A stretch of 64,000 bases of DNA from Cladosporium sp. IMV 00045 (Eukaryota; Ascomycota; Dothideomycetes; Cladosporiales; Cladosporiaceae): NCBI GenBank assembly GCA_001931905.2, contig MSJI02000697.1:1-64000 (forward strand), in the 5' to 3' direction. The notes under the pieces were generated by a model. That model worked only from the letters and a program-made list of their open reading frames with translations. It did not search any database and was not told where the DNA came from. Shown here one piece after another: positions 1 to 12,954 of this stretch; position 1 is the stretch's first letter, and each line of letters begins with the position of its first letter. The position numbers and the translations under genes are program-made.

Positions 1-445
1 AAAGATACAGCAAGAAGGCGGTGGGACGGGGAGGGAGCTGCTACGCTCTGGCTGGCAGTTGTTTTCCACTCAAAAGCGCCCGCCTCGACGCGCCCCAAAC
101 GCCAAACGCGACTTCCGTGTTAAAGTGCTGCACGTGCTCAGGCATTCAGTATTGCCTCAGGCCATCATTGACCTCACGCCAAGTAGAAGCCGAGCGTGGA
201 GAGGGTGATGCGTTGGCCATCCGAACAATACCAGTCTCGGTACATGTAGGCAACTAACACAGGCAGTCTCTCACTGCGGCTGCTTGAGATTGACTGGAAC
301 TATAGCTGGACTGTAAGATCTGGTTCTGGCAACCTTGAAGATTGGCTGCATCGTCTCCGAATCACTCATATTCCGCCCGCCCTGGATTCACTACGCTCAA
401 TCTCAAGGCGACACGGCTCGTAGGGCTGAAGGCTGAATCCTAGAC
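1..445. other. Upstream region of sro7
   Basis: No gene is supported here. The open frames are short and show no recognisable domain. The stretch most likely holds the promoter and 5' leader of the Sro7-type gene that follows. Confidence 0.5.
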
Positions 446-3400
446 ATGGCTCACCTTATACGAGGCAAACAGGCCGGCATTGCCAACGACCTCTCTGCTG
501 GCCTTGATCCACACCTGTTTGACGTCGATGACCTGGTCCGCTACGGTGTCAATTCACAAGTCTCTGCGCTTGCATACGATCCTGTGCAGTCCTTGCTTGC
601 CGTCGGCACCCGGAACAGCCAATTCGGACCAGGTCAGATTTACATCTTCGGTCGCGGTCGGATCCAGATCACACTGGAGATACCTGCTCGAGCTGCAGCA
701 GTGACGAGCCTCCAGTTCTGCTCCGAGAAGCTTGTGTGTCTGGACAGTAGACATGAGATATCTCTCTTCTCCATTCCAGAGAAGAAGCTGCTCAACAGTC
801 ATTCGCCGTATGGAACCGTGACCTCCTTGTGCACCGATCCAACACTCGACTATGCCTTCATCGGTATGGCAACCGGCGAAGTGCTTGCCTACGACCTAGA
901 CCGTGAGAATCTAGCTCCTTTCAAAATCACGAATCTGTGGTCCCAAATGGATCCTAGTGCAAGGGCAGCTCCGATCGTCAGCCTTCAACTGCACCCGCGA
1001 GATGTGGGCACTTTGCTCATCGGCTACACACACGGCGCGGCTATCTACAGTTTCAAACTGGCCAAGGCTCTCAAGTTCTATTCTTACGAGGTACCGCCGG
1101 GAGCTCCAGGAGGAACTGGCGACATGAGCCAGAAAAAAATGGCACGCAGACCCAAACTCACACAAGCCACTTGGCATCCTACCGGCACGTTCGTAATGAC
1201 TGGCTATGACGATTCATCTCTCGTATTCTGGGATGTCAACAAGGACGGTCGTATGCTGCAAGCTAGAACACGAACGGATACTGACGTTACAGCACCCGGC
1301 CCGGCTCCGACGTTCGAATCGACCATGATGGGGACTTCTACGATTAAAGAATCGATTTCCAAGATAGCATGGTGCGCGGCTGGACACGACCCGGATGATA
1401 CCGGTCTTCTAGTCGCTGGTGGAGCGTCGACAGACACGCCTACCAAGGGCCTCTGTTTCCTTGAGTTTGGGCGAACGCCAGTGTACAACACAAGCTCATG
1501 GGATGCTCTTTCCGGCCACTTGAGAGACCCCAAGAGGCAACGTATTCTCCCCACGCCACCTGGTGCCGAAGTCATAGACTTTTGCCTTATCCCACGCACA
1601 ACGCCCCATTACGGCGGCGCACATGACCCTATTGCCATCATTGCGTTGCTTGCCTCTGGTGAGCTCCTGACCCTGAGCTTCCCATCAGGCATGTTCATCA
1701 GCCCAACCAACCAGCTCCACCCATCTTTAACATTCGTCCATCCTTACATCAAGAAAGTCAATGTTGCAACTATGGACCGAACCCGCTGGCTGGGCATGAC
1801 TGAGAGCAGACAGCAAGGACCACCAATGTTACGCGGTGGAGTCGAAGGAACCAGTACTTTCAGACGTCTCGACACTCGCAACATCGTACAAACCGTCCAC
1901 GCTGACGGTGCAGTCAGGCTGTGGGACATTGGCAACGGGGATGAGATCGAGAACGAGAAAGTCCTGCAAGTTGATGTCGCCCGTGCTGTCGGACGATTTG
2001 ACGGCATTGACATTACGCAAACATCCTTGGCTGGTGCAAGTGGCGAGTTAGCAGTCGGTCTGCGAAGTGGTGAGGTAGTAATCTTCAGGTGGGGACGCAA
2101 CAGAAACGCAGGTCGAGAACCGCCATCGCGTCCTAAGAACACCCCTCGTGCGTTGACGAACGTTACCGAACGCGTCGAGCCTGCATTGACGGAAGGTCTC
2201 TTGCCCTTCACTCTGCTGGACCAACAAGCTGGTGCGGTAACAGCTGTGAAGATGAGCGAGGTGGGTTTTGCTGCAGCAGGTTTCGAAGATGGCACAGTCT
2301 CCATCATCGACCTCCGTGGCCCTGCTGTCATTCATACTTGCAACGTGACCGACTTCCAGCGTGGAGAGAAACGTGGCACTTTCCGCAGGGGACCAAGCAA
2401 TGAAGCTCCTCAACCCGACTTCGCAACGAGCCTAGAATTCAGCGTCATGACACTCGAGCACGAAGAATGGAGCAGCATACTTCTACACGTCGGGACGCAT
2501 CAAGGCCATGTAGGAACTTTCAAGATCATTCCTGACCCTAGTGGTCGCTACTCTGCCGAGTTTGCCGGCTCTGTCAGCCTGGACAGCAGAATCAACCACA
2601 TCTTCCCGATCAACGCCGAGACAGGGCGATCTGCTGTAGCAACTCAGACCGCAATGAGCAGCCTCCGCAGTGGAGTCCGCACAAACGGTGCCATCATCGT
2701 CGTCGCCCCAACAGTCGTCCACATCGCCCGCCCGGCAACCTCCAAAGGCGCGCACAAGTCCTTCGACTCGTTCTTCTGCGACGCCGCCGGCCTAATCAGA
2801 TACCACGACCAAGGACAAGCGCTCCTCACCCTCACCGGCGACGGCTTCGCACGCGTCTACTCCCTACCCGCCCTGAAAGAGCTTGCCCCTCCCATCCCCC
2901 TCTCCAACACTCTCGACGTCCGCCGCTTCAGCGAAGCCCGCATAACCCCCACAGGCCACATCATAGCCTTCACCGGTCCCTCCGAGCTGGCCGTCCTCTC
3001 CATCTTCGGTGCAGGCAAACCCCTCTCCAATCCACCCGACACCCGCCTCTTCAACCCTGAAGCCCTCATCCCTCCTCGCCCCACAATCTCCAACCTGCAA
3101 TGGGTGACAGGAACGCAATTCATCACACCCTCGGACCTCGACCTGCTAATCGGCGGGCCCAACCGACCACCAAGCAAACGCATGATGGCGCAAGCGCAGG
3201 CGGAAGAAATGCAGCGACGGACAGCCGCGCGCGGCGGCGGATCGAGCAGTGCGGCGGCGCTCTCCAACGAGCAGGACCAGGGCTACTGGGCGTACATGCA
3301 GAAGCAGCTTGCAGAGCGGACGGAGAAGTTGAGTGTGGTGAATGACGGCATGGACAGTCTGGAGCAGAGCACGAGTAGTTGGTTGGGGGATGTGAATAAG

Positions 3401-3563
3401 TTTGTGAACAAGCAGAAGAAGAACGCTGTTACTGGTGGTGAGTCTTGATTGATCTTGTTATTGATGTTGGGGGAATTCCATTTTGAGAATAGTTTTACTC
3501 TTGAGAGGAAAATGTGCTAATGTTGTTTCACCTCTAGTGATCAAATCCAAATTCGGATTCTAG
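446..3563 (+). CDS. sro7: Sro7/Lgl-family exocytosis protein (WD40, tomosyn-like)
   Basis: Lethal giant larvae/Sro7 homologue. The family binds Sec9-type t-SNAREs and Rab GTPase Sec4 at the plasma membrane and regulates docking of secretory vesicles. The N-terminal two thirds carry degenerate WD40 repeats (for example VRLWDIGNGDEI and GTVSIIDLRG); the last 60 or so residues form an R-SNARE-like helix (GYWAYMQKQLAERTEKLS, then SSWLGDVNKFV). I place an intron at 3438-3537: donor GTGAGT, branch TGCTAATG, acceptor CTCTAG. Exons are 446-3437 and 3538-3563, giving 1005 residues ending in VIKSKFGF, the kind of tail expected in this family. Reading straight through the donor gives a false stop at 3448. 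The next gene is convergent. Confidence 0.93.
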
Positions 3564-5357
3564 ATACTTTCATCGGACCACGGATTCGAAGAGAAGGCCC
3601 GGCGACAAAGCCACCTACCTACCTCACCGTCTGCATAGCATTTGTCCGCATCGGCCACGAACTCATCAGTCGCATAGATAAACGTCATGAAGGGATGAAA
3701 ACTTCACCTCCATCTTCTCTCTCATTCTTACTGTTTCACCCACAACAAACTACCTGAATTATCCATTTACCATTCCTCCACTTACGAGAATCTTTCGAGA
3801 AATAGCACCCTAGAATGGTAGGCGGAACGCAGTCTGTTCAAGATTCTCATCTAGACACACAAAAATAAATACGATGGGGAAGGTGATTCTTTAAGTTAAC
3901 ATACTTAAAGCCTCGATGAAAGAACACTCTGGAAATGACGAGCAGAGAACAGCAGTATCTTCCCTAACGCCCCTAAGCACATATAGGGGGAAAATCAAAG
4001 AGAAAGAGAAGACAAAGAAAAAGAAAAAGAAAAGGCACTTTACTCGACCCTCCAGCACAGCTCCGCTCCGTGACGCACACGCTCGCTGCCTGTGCATGCT
4101 GCTGTCCCGTTCTGTCCTCCTTTCTCGCACGATTCGTACCGAATTCGCCATCTTCCTCGCCTTTTCAAAGGTGCGATGCGTAGGCGAGTAGGTATGTGTA
4201 GGTAAGGTTAAATAAGAAAAGGCCAACTGACTAGGTATATTCCATATTCTACATCCGTCTCTTGGCAGCGAAAATGCCGCCATCCCATCCTTCCTTTACG
4301 ATAGCCTCACTTCATTTCCCTTCACTTTGCATGTAACTTCGCTTTACGCATGAGTTGAGTGACGTTTGATCCTTCCAGTAAAAAAAACTTCAAAGAACGA
4401 GATAGGAAGCAAACGGGAAAAAAGAAAGAAGAATCAAGGCAAAAGGGCCAAAAGGGATGATATGCCCTTCTCTTAACTTCCCCTATCTTCTCTTCGAGTC
4501 GAATCAGACACTATCTCTCCATGCTTCTCCGTTCGCCTCCCGAGAGTTCCGCAAGGACAAGAAGACGACGGAGAAGATACCTAGAAAGAAAAACAAGACG
4601 GAGCAAAAGAGGGGGCTGGTAGGGACATAGAGAGGCTGCGGAATGGAGAGGAAATGCCTTTCGAAGATGTAGGGGAGATTTCTCATCGGAGAATGGGAAT
4701 GGAAGCAAAGGAAAGACTGATTACAAACATCTCAGGAAGCGTTTTACTTTTCTTCTGTCTCTTTTCCTTTTTAAGTATAAGTATATAGACATCCCTACCG
4801 TTAAGAACCTGATTAGGAATTCACTGGGACACCTAGGCCCATGATTTGCTTGTCCGGATGTTTTTGGCCTGATTTATGATGATCTGAGTAAAGTATCTTC
4901 TCTTTCCTCTCCCTAACTCTATCTCTGCGTCTCATCACTTCTCAATACCCTCCCCCTCTTCTCTCCCTTCCGAACCAAAATCGCGACACAAATCAAAAAG
5001 AAAAAACGAGAAGTGTGGAGAATCCCCATCGCCTTTACCCATCCCTTTGCCGACTCGTGTCTCTTCCCTCGTCGCTCCATATCCACCAATAAACAAAAAG
5101 GTGTAAAAAAGAGAACCGCCTTGTTTCTCCAGATACGCAATCGCGAAAAACGCCATCGCTTGAATATGCATGCAGATGCAAAAACAAAAAACCAAATGCT
5201 CCTCTGCCTGTAATCATGCTCTTGAGAACCCAAGAAAATGCAAATCTCCCACTCTATGCAGGAGGAAGTGCGATGATGCCGAGTGGACTTTCCCAAACCG
5301 TGCCCCCAACGCAGTCGGAAAACGCCAACATTAAATGTCAGACTTCTTCAATGCCCC
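3564..5357. other. Intergenic, low-complexity
   Basis: This is 1.8 kb between two convergent 3' ends. It is rich in purine or pyrimidine tracts (for example an A/G run near 4005-4040 and A runs near 4380 and 4990). The open frames are low-complexity and I see no gene. It presumably contains the 3' UTRs of both neighbours. Confidence 0.6.
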
Positions 5358-6710
5358 TCACTCGCCCTCTCTCCTCTCATTAACAGTCCCAGCAAGTTTC
5401 TTGCCCACCTCATAACTGCTGATCATGATCGCACAAGCAGGAGCGACTTTCAAGCACCTCGCCGCCCAGCCGCGGAAGAGACCAGACAAGCCCTCCTTGC
5501 AGTAAATGTGCCAGAGGAAGCGGGGCATGGTCCTGTTCTCCGGCAGCTCCTTCGCGCGAGCGGAAGTGTCGTGCAGAACGGTCTGCTGGCGCGTCTTGCC
5601 GACGTCGAAGGGCGTGGTAAAGAAGGCCGCGATGCCGCCTGAAGCTGCGCCCGCGATGAATGAGTCGGCAAGGACCGTGGTGTGGGAGAGTTCGCTGCGG
5701 CTGCGCGGGCGGCCGAGGATGGGGTCCGGGGTGTCGGAGCGCTCGCGGGCTTGGTGAAGGCGCTCGCGGCCGTATTCATAGCCCCACCAGTAGAAAGCGG
5801 AGAAGGGGACGTCGCGCCAGAGGGTCAGGCTGAGGCCGCGCCAGAGGGACGAGTAGCCTTCTGCGGAGACGATGTCGCGCATGCCGATCATGGTGGCGCG
5901 CATGATGCCCTTTTCTGTCGATTGCGAGGCTTGCATGCGCGTGCGGAGCATTTCGATGGGGCTGACGGCGATTGCGGCGATGACGCGGGCGACGGAGCCG
6001 GCGGCGAGGGGAGCGTAGTTGTCGCTGACCCTGTCTTTCATGGGACTTCGGGGACTGGTGCGGAGCCAGTCGTAGCCGGCGAAGTAGATGACGTTGGATG
6101 GCACGGCCATCATGAGAGTCGGGCTGAGACCTCGCCAGAGAGTGAAGATGCCCTCATTGCGGGCGATCTTGCGAAGGCCGTCCAGGGTGGAGTTTATGGT
6201 GCGGCGCTGGGTCTCTTCTGCCGCACAGTCAGAGGCAGCCGCGGACACGGCGGGGTGTAGAGCAGCGGATGAAGTGGAAGAGGATGTGGGAGCCGCAACA
6301 CAGAATTGGGATTGGTTTTGCACCCAGAAGACTTCGCGACAGCAGGCGCTGACTCCGAGGTCGGGAGGGAGTTGGATGAAGGATGGCAGGCGGAAGGAGG
6401 GAGACGGACTCTGTTGGGCTTGGAGGCGGACGCGGACGACATCGAGAGGGGTGACTGGGAGGGTTGAGTGTTAGCTGGTGTTCATGTGAGAGCAAAGAGA
6501 GAAGATCAACAAAGGGAAAGGAGCAAGCATACCCAGTAACGAAGTCATGAGGGAGCCGGTGGTGGCGGAGAGCATCTTTTGGGTGATGGAGGTGGAAACC
6601 TCGACGGGTTTGCCGATGAGATTGGGCTCGGCGGGCATGTCGAGAGCACCGTTGCCGGCCGGAGGGAGTATTCTGTCGTGCCTTTGGCCTTGTGTGTGTA
6701 GTGAAGCCAT
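5358..6710 (-). CDS. mtm1: Mitochondrial carrier, Mtm1/SLC25A39-40 type
   Basis: Inner-membrane mitochondrial carrier of the Mtm1 subfamily, linked in yeast to manganese superoxide dismutase activation and in animals to mitochondrial glutathione import. Two exons on the minus strand: 6710-6533 and 6454-5358, with donor GTATGC, branch GCTAAC and acceptor CCCAG; 424 residues. The three carrier repeats each show their signature: PLDVVRVRLQ (split from residue 60 by the intron), PIEMLRTRMQ and PFDVGKTRQQ. The lead-in QKMLSATTGSLMTSLL before the first signature fits Mtm1 better than other carriers. The start ATG is the first in frame. A long Ser/Pro loop follows the first repeat. Divergent from the F-box gene. 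Confidence 0.9.
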
Positions 6711-7456
6711 GTCGTCTTGTCTGTGTACAGTCCTTAATGCTCTTGCCGTCGTCCTCTTCCTCCTTCTGAAGTTCCGCGCCAATCAAGGCGGGGAGGTATT
6801 TTTAAGCGAGTCCAGTCGCAAAGTGGATGAGAGAATGCGCGGTGGGTGGTGTGTGTGATGAGGTTGGTGTGCTTGAAGGTGTTGGATGCGAGAGTGTTGC
6901 GGAAAAGGGAATGTGGTGGTGAGGATGGGGGATGAGGCAAAAGAAAGATATGAGAGATGTTGCTAACAAATGGTGATGCTTGCTCTCTGCCCGGCTGGCT
7001 AGACGCGGGCCATCAAAGAGAGGGAGGGTGGTTAGCGTCACTTTTCCCTCTCTTCCCTTCTCTTAGCACTGTCGGATTGAGTAAAAGTCGCCCGTTTAGC
7101 GCATCTTTCTCCGCGATCGGAAGATAAGGACTGATCAATTCATCAATGACAATGATCCACATATCCAATCACCGAATGTCGGGAGTGCCCCATCCATCGG
7201 TTTATCAGATCCGCATTTCTTTGGTCCACCGTGGTTAGACTTGGGTTGTATCTCACCGCAGACCAGACTTGCCTTCCAAGTGCCTTGTACATCGGTGTCT
7301 CTTTGCGTCTTGCCGGCCGTCTGATGCCGTCATCTCATCAGCTCAGCTAGCTCTTTCCCAAACAGACTTCACTTCATTCACTTCCTCCTTGTAGATTTGT
7401 TTGATCACTTTTGTACAGACTCGCCACCTGATTTGTTTTCTTCTCTACCTACAAGA
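6711..7456. promoter_or_regulatory. Shared divergent promoter region
   Basis: 746 bp between the divergent starts of the mitochondrial carrier and the F-box gene. No coding sequence is supported. It must hold both promoters, but I cannot assign specific sites. Confidence 0.5.
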
Positions 7457-9310
7457 ATGTCATCAGACTCCACAAACCCGGCGCCTGAGAACGAGGCTGA
7501 ACTGGAGGCCTTCCGCCGGAGGTGGCGCGAAGAGGTGCAATCGCGCAATAATAAGCAACCTGGACAGCCATCGCAGAATGATAAACTTCCCGGCCAGCCA
7601 ACATCACCTGAAAGATCCAAGCAACAACATCCAAGGAAGAACGTTGCACCTCCTCGCCAACCGACTGCTGGTCCATCCACCCACAGCAGTAAACCTCAAC
7701 ATGTCGACGACGATGACGATGATGATGTTGCCCCCCAGGCATATCACGATCTCCCAGACAAAGAGGATGCTCTGAGATTGGGCACTTCCGAAGCCCAAAA
7801 CCACGAGAGAGCCCGCGCCACCCAAGAACCCAATTCGGCATTGGAGCATTATGAAAAAGCCGTCGAGAAAGAGACTCACGGTCAACTGGGAGATAGTATT
7901 AAGCACTACAGGACAGCCTTCAAAGTTGGTCTCCCTCTACCTGACATCCATCCATTCATTCATTCATTCATTCATTTCTTTCTTTCTTTCTTTCCTTCAT
8001 ATACGTGATGATCATTATGCTGAGGTAAGTCGCAGCTCGACGATGGTGTGCAACAACACTACAAGAACAAACACTTCCCTCCATCCATGTTCGCCAAAAA
8101 CAAGCAATCATCAACCCAGCACCACCACCAGCCTCATCCCAACCCATCCAACGCAAGACCAACCGTCCCAAATCCCGCCCACCATTCCCATCAAGACAAA
8201 AAGCCCCACCCAGCAACAGCAACAACATCAACATCTTCCTCGACTTCTCAAACAAAACCCACCCCCACCCTCCCCTCAACCCTCAAACAACTCATCCAAT
8301 CCTTCTCCCAAATGCACATCGACCCGGCGCCCCCACCAACCGAGCTCTCACCGCAAGCACCCTGCCCGCTAGGCGAGATCCCGGAAGAAATCCTCTCGCA
8401 CATCCTCCTCGAACTGGCAGTCGCGGACGTCGCCTCGTTCGCCCGCATGGCCCAAGTCTGCAAACGCATGGCCTACCTCGTGCTCACGGAAGACAGCATC
8501 TGGAAGCGCGTGGCGCTGGGGAATGAAGTCGGTTTCGGCGCCATGCGTTACGATTTCGCCACGGATATTGAAGGCAACCCTTTGGTCGACGAGGAAGAAT
8601 CCCCAGGCCGCTATCTGGGCTCTTACACCTCTGATGAAGAAGAAGCCTCAACCACCCCCACCCCCTCCGCTCTCGACAGCCACACGCACCACCTTCTCCA
8701 TTCGACTTATGCCTCCTCCTACCGGCAAATGTTCCGCTCCCGGCCCCGCCTGCGCTTCAACGGCTGCTACATCAGCACAGTGAACTACGTGCGCGCCGGC
8801 GCCGCCGCGAGCAACACACTAACCTGGAGCGCGCCCGTGCACGTCGTGACGTACTTCCGGTACCTGCGCTTCTTCCGGGACGGGACGGCGATCAGCCTTC
8901 TCACCACGTCGGAACCGGGGGATGTCGTGCACCATTTGAGCCGGGAGAATGCGCTCAGCCCGCCGCCGGCGACGCTGCCGGGGGCGGTGATGAAGGATGC
9001 GTTGAGGGGGAGGTGGAGGCTGAGTGGACCTGCGGCTTCGAAGTCGTCTTCGCTTGAAGAAGAGCAGGAAGAAGAGGAGGAAGAGGAAGAAGGCGACGTG
9101 CACATCGAGACGCAGGGCGTGGTGCCGCGGTACATTTACAAACTGCAGTTGGGATTGACGCACGCGGGCAAGAGCGCGCGGAATAACAAGCTCGCGTGGA
9201 AGGGGTTTTGGAGCTATAATCGGCTGACGGACGATTGGGGCGAGTTCCAGCTGAGGAACGATAGGGCGTTTTATTGGAGTCGGGTGAGGAGCTATGGGGA
9301 TGGTGGGTGA
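7457..9310 (+). CDS. hrt3: F-box protein, Hrt3/Pof7/FBXO9 type
   Basis: Substrate-receptor subunit of an SCF ubiquitin ligase. Exons 7457-7924 and 8036-9310 give 580 residues; the join is in phase 0 (..YRTAFK then LDDGVQQHYK..). The N-terminal half has an Asp run and a TPR-like segment (ALEHYEKAVEKE..DSIKHYRTAFK). The F-box follows a Gln/Pro-rich stretch: GEIPEEILSHILLELAVADV with VCKRMAYLVLTEDSIWKRVA. The C-terminal part (YFRYLRFFRDGTAISLLTT, RYIYKLQLGLTHAGK) matches the lipocalin-like region usual in Hrt3/FBXO9. The ATG at 7457 is the first in-frame ATG. The intron holds CATT and TTTC microsatellites. An acidic Glu run sits near residue 500. Confidence 0.87.
7953..7995 (+). repeat. CATT/TTTC microsatellites in an intron
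   Basis: Tandem CATT units followed directly by TTTC units, entirely inside the single intron (7925-8035) of the F-box gene. Length variation here would not alter the protein unless it disturbed splicing. Confidence 0.9.
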
Positions 9311-10310
9311 GATTGTAGGATTTGGATGGGATGGAAAGGGATGAGGTTGTGAAGTCTGGGTGCTACGTATACATACATATACATTCGCATTGATGAGTCT
9401 TGTCTTCTCATCAGTCTCAGAGGTTCCAAGACAGATGTATACACCTTACCTTGTTTTCATACATGTGATTGACCGTCCAAAGCCCAGACCTTGAAATCGC
9501 TACGATCATCATCTCTTTCCCATATGAACCGGAATTGGTACGCATGACAGAAGTAGGTGCATGGCCAACAATGTAAGCCCATCTTTTCTGATCCTCGAGC
9601 TAGCTGTCACCTAGGTATGCATCCTTCAACCGAGTCAAAAGAACGCAATAACTCCTCGTGAGGAAGAAGGGAGTTCATCCTCCCATTTCCCCTTCTCCTT
9701 TCTAAAAAAAACAACATATAGCGATGAGATCCTTTCAAGTTCAAGACAAGACGCCAGACTTTGTCACTTCGCCTCAGGGTTGCCAAACTGGAGCTCCATC
9801 TTGCCTCTACCATACTTCTTACCGCCTTCAATGGGGTGTGACGAGGATGGGTTATCTCATCTACGATTTGGGCAAAAATCAGGCACAGTCACATTTAGGC
9901 AGATACCCGAGGAAGCCTGTTCTTCTCACGAACTCTTCCTCCTATCATTATCAGCCTCACGGGAGGGGAAAGACGGAGGGCAAACCCTCACAAGAGAACT
10001 TTGGGAGCATCAGAAAGAGGGGAGAGGGGAAGAGAGAAAAAAANNNNNNNNNNNNNNNNNNNNAAAAAAAAAAAAAAGAAAAGAAAAAAGGAAAGCCGGG
10101 AAACTTTTCATCAGAACAACATCATGTTCACCGAATACGCTTATTGATCATCATCAGATTTCCCATTCATTTCACTCCCTCTTCTTCCTTGCTTCAACTT
10201 CTAACAAAAAAAAAACCCCCACAGAATCCTCATCTCCATTTCCATCTACTACATCTACATGCCCCATCTCTCCCCATCTCTCCCCAACCCCATCCCCTCA
10301 TAAAAAAACA
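9311..10310. other. Intergenic region with an assembly gap
   Basis: 1 kb between the convergent F-box and GGA genes. Apart from the N gap and A-rich flanks I see nothing coding. The open frames crossing it are A/N-run artefacts. Confidence 0.6.
10044..10063. other. Assembly gap (20 N)
   Basis: Twenty N bases, flanked on both sides by A runs, so the true length of the poly-A/purine tract is unknown. Confidence 0.99.
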
Positions 10311-12412
10311 TCACGCAACGCCCAACCCTTCAATACTCCCCTGCTCATTGACCGCCTTGCCACTAACAGCATAGGAAGCTCTCCAGCGCAATTTCACAGA
10401 ATTGCCCTTGCCGGGCTCGACGCCTTGCACGCGGATCGACTGCGTGATGCCGTTTTGCTGCATGGGGGAGAGGCTGCGGCCCGATTGCGGGTCGAGGCGG
10501 AGGGTGTAGCCCTGTTTATTATTTTCAAATTAGCTTTGTTGAACCGTCACGAAAAGAAGGGAAGGGTTTGTTTGGAACTTACCTTCGTCACGGCCAATTG
10601 GAAAGTCAGATCTTCGATCGCCTGAGGGGTGGAGTTTGAGATGCGCGAGTTGATGATGAGCTCGGAGTTGTTGGGTCTGGTCACTGCGAAAGTGGTTTTG
10701 ATGGCGCTGTTGGTGACGACCAGGTCTGTTGGTTGGTCCGGCAGGGCGGAGCTGAATGTCCATTCTTCGTCATTGCTGGCGGGCGCGGGTGCGGGTGCAG
10801 GCGCTGGTGCAGGACCGCCGCCGAGGAGGTCGAAACTTGAGGGTGCGGGTGCAGCTGCTGGGGGTGCTGGAGAAGAGCGGGATTGGAATTGGAAGGGACT
10901 TCCGGACCGGGAGTTGGAGAGGGCGGCGAAGGGGTCGGGTTTCTTTTGCGCTGCTTGAAATTGCTGTTGCTGCTGTTGGGGTGAAGGTGTTACCGAGTGC
11001 GAACTGGGTCCAGAAAGCGATCCGAAGAGATCGGTGCTTGCAGTTTGTGGTGGAGGTGGCTTGGCGAATGTGGAAGGCATGGAAGGCTGAGGAGTAGCTT
11101 GCTGAGATTGGGGTTGCGAGAATTGTGCCATGATGTCCGCATGGCCCATCGCTGGTGCCTTCGCCGCGCCGTTCGAAGGCGAGCCGAGTGAAATGCCGCC
11201 TCCCTCGCCGAAGTTGCCATCGCCCATGTTCAATCCGAGGAGATCGTCTTCCAAAGCGTTCCCTGCCTTTGGTGGTGGCGCGGGTGCAGCAGGCGTTTTC
11301 TGTTGGGCTGTCGCTGATGATGATGGCTCTTCAGGGCCATCAAAGTCGATAAGCGAAAGTTCGTTGTCAGGGCCCTTCCGAACACCTGCACCGCTGGTAC
11401 CAAGAGTTCCTTTAGGAATGGCATTTGCGGCGTCCAAGTCTCCCTTCTTGACCAACTTGTAGCGCTCGATCGTTCGGTGTATACTGTCGTTGATCTCGAA
11501 CAACTTGGCAACAGCCTCGTGGTCATCACTCTCCTCTTCGCACATCTTCTGAATCTTGGGGTGAGCGCTGGCCAGAGCATTGGCGAGCTCCTCGAACACA
11601 TCTCCTTCCTTGATCTCGTCTCCAGGCTTGTACCCTTGCAACATTTCCTCCAGCAGCCTCGCCTTCTGCTGGATCTTGGCTACCTCTTCAGCAGCCTTGG
11701 CCCGGTAATCCGTCTTCTTCCTCGTGTCGTATCCAGCCATGACCTTCATCAGCTTGTTGGCCTCCTGCAGATCATGAGGTGTGCCCCGTCTGATCAGCTC
11801 CTGCAACTTGGCACTCTGCGCCTCTCTTTCCTCCGACTCCATTTCCTCAGCCGACTTCAAATTGTCCGAAGGGTTCAGCACGGCGGCATCCTCTCGCCTG
11901 ATCTCCGGGAATTGGTAGCCCTTGAGGTGCAGCAGGCGGTGCATGTCGCGAATGAAGCCCAAGTCCTCGCGGTACTTGCTCGTCTCGCAGATTGTGCGCC
12001 GCCATTCTTCGATCAGTTCGAGGATCTTGTTCTGCACGCGGGTGTTGCGGATGGGCGGGCGCTCAGGGAAGCGCCTGACGAGCTCGTTGAGGAAGTCCTT
12101 GGTGGAGATTTGCAGGTGGAAGGGGTAGCCGCAGTTCTTGACGCAGATGTCGAGCAGGGACAAGGCCAGCAGGCTGACGTTGGGGTTGCGGTGGTTGATC
12201 CAGGAAACGATGGCGACGGCGGCTTCGCGCGGGGCGCTGCCCTTCTTTGCGTTGATCAGGTCGGCGATCTCCAGGCATAGCGCGAGGTTGGGCTCGTAGT
12301 TCTCGGGCGAGCAGGCGTTCTGGATGTAGCGCTGCAGAGGGGTGGCGGCGGGTTCGTTGGGAGCAAATGCGAAGCGGTCTCTTGCCGCATAGCGAGCTGA
12401 GGCCGCTTCCAT
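10311..12412 (-). CDS. gga: GGA clathrin adaptor (VHS-GAT-GAE)
   Basis: Arf-dependent monomeric clathrin adaptor that sorts cargo from the trans-Golgi network to endosomes. Exons 12412-10583 and 10511-10311 (phase 0, donor GTAAGT, branch GCTAAT, acceptor CAG), 676 residues. The VHS domain covers about residues 20-160 (TPLQRYIQNACSPENYEPNL, then ALSLLDICVKNCG). A GAT three-helix region follows (about 200-330, ANKLMKVMAGYD, RLLEEMLQGYK). The hinge is rich in Gln, Pro and Ala. The gamma-ear domain is split by the intron (..LTFQLAVTK then GYTLRLDPQSG) and ends with VKLRWRASY. Without the second exon the ear lacks its last strands. Divergent from tsr3. Confidence 0.94.
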
Positions 12413-12954
12413 GGTGTGTTGTGTTGGATGATGTGATGTAGTTGGTGGACGTTCTTCCTGAGGCGAGTATGGTTGAATCAGTCAATTCGCCAGGCCATTG
12501 ATTGAAGGACTGCGAGTGGTATAGTCCTAGTATGAGAGATCTGACCAGCTTTATGGTAGTAGTGTGATTGCCTATGAACTACCGCTACCGCTCGCTACCT
12601 GACGACGGCTTGTTGGAGGCCGACCGACGCTCGGCGCCAGCTGGTGATTGGCACAGTGCCCTCGTCCCCTAGTCTCCCCACCAAAAAGCGAGGAGGGAGG
12701 GACAGAGCCCGAGCGAGGAGAGCGATGGTCATGACGTCGAAATTTACTTGAAAGTCAATCAATTTGATGATTCAGTCATCACTTTGAGAGACTGTGTTTG
12801 CTCTTCACACATCTGCAACAAACATCTTGACAATCACATCTGGATCGGATCTTGGTCTTGATTTCCATCTTGGTTTCACACTCAACCTCTTCAAATTCAT
12901 CAACATCCCCACCTGGAACACCCCTCTTTGCACACATCTACCCCGCCACCCAAC
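12413..12954. promoter_or_regulatory. Shared divergent promoter, gga/tsr3
   Basis: 542 bp between the two starts. No coding sequence is supported. It contains an inverted GC-rich patch near 12600-12660, but I cannot identify a known site. Confidence 0.5.

Noticed and set aside
3891..5300. Several open frames on both strands with Lys/Glu/Phe runs
   Set aside because: Low-complexity purine or pyrimidine tracts with no domain and no splice context; best read as UTR or intergenic sequence.
5682..6260. Plus-strand 192-codon open frame opposite the mitochondrial carrier
   Set aside because: Antisense shadow of a well-supported GC-rich gene.
9724..10625. Open frames spanning the N gap
   Set aside because: They run through N and poly-A and overlap the last exon of gga on the other strand.
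11477..12280. Plus-strand 267-codon open frame opposite gga
   Set aside because: Antisense shadow of the VHS/GAT region; no domain of its own.
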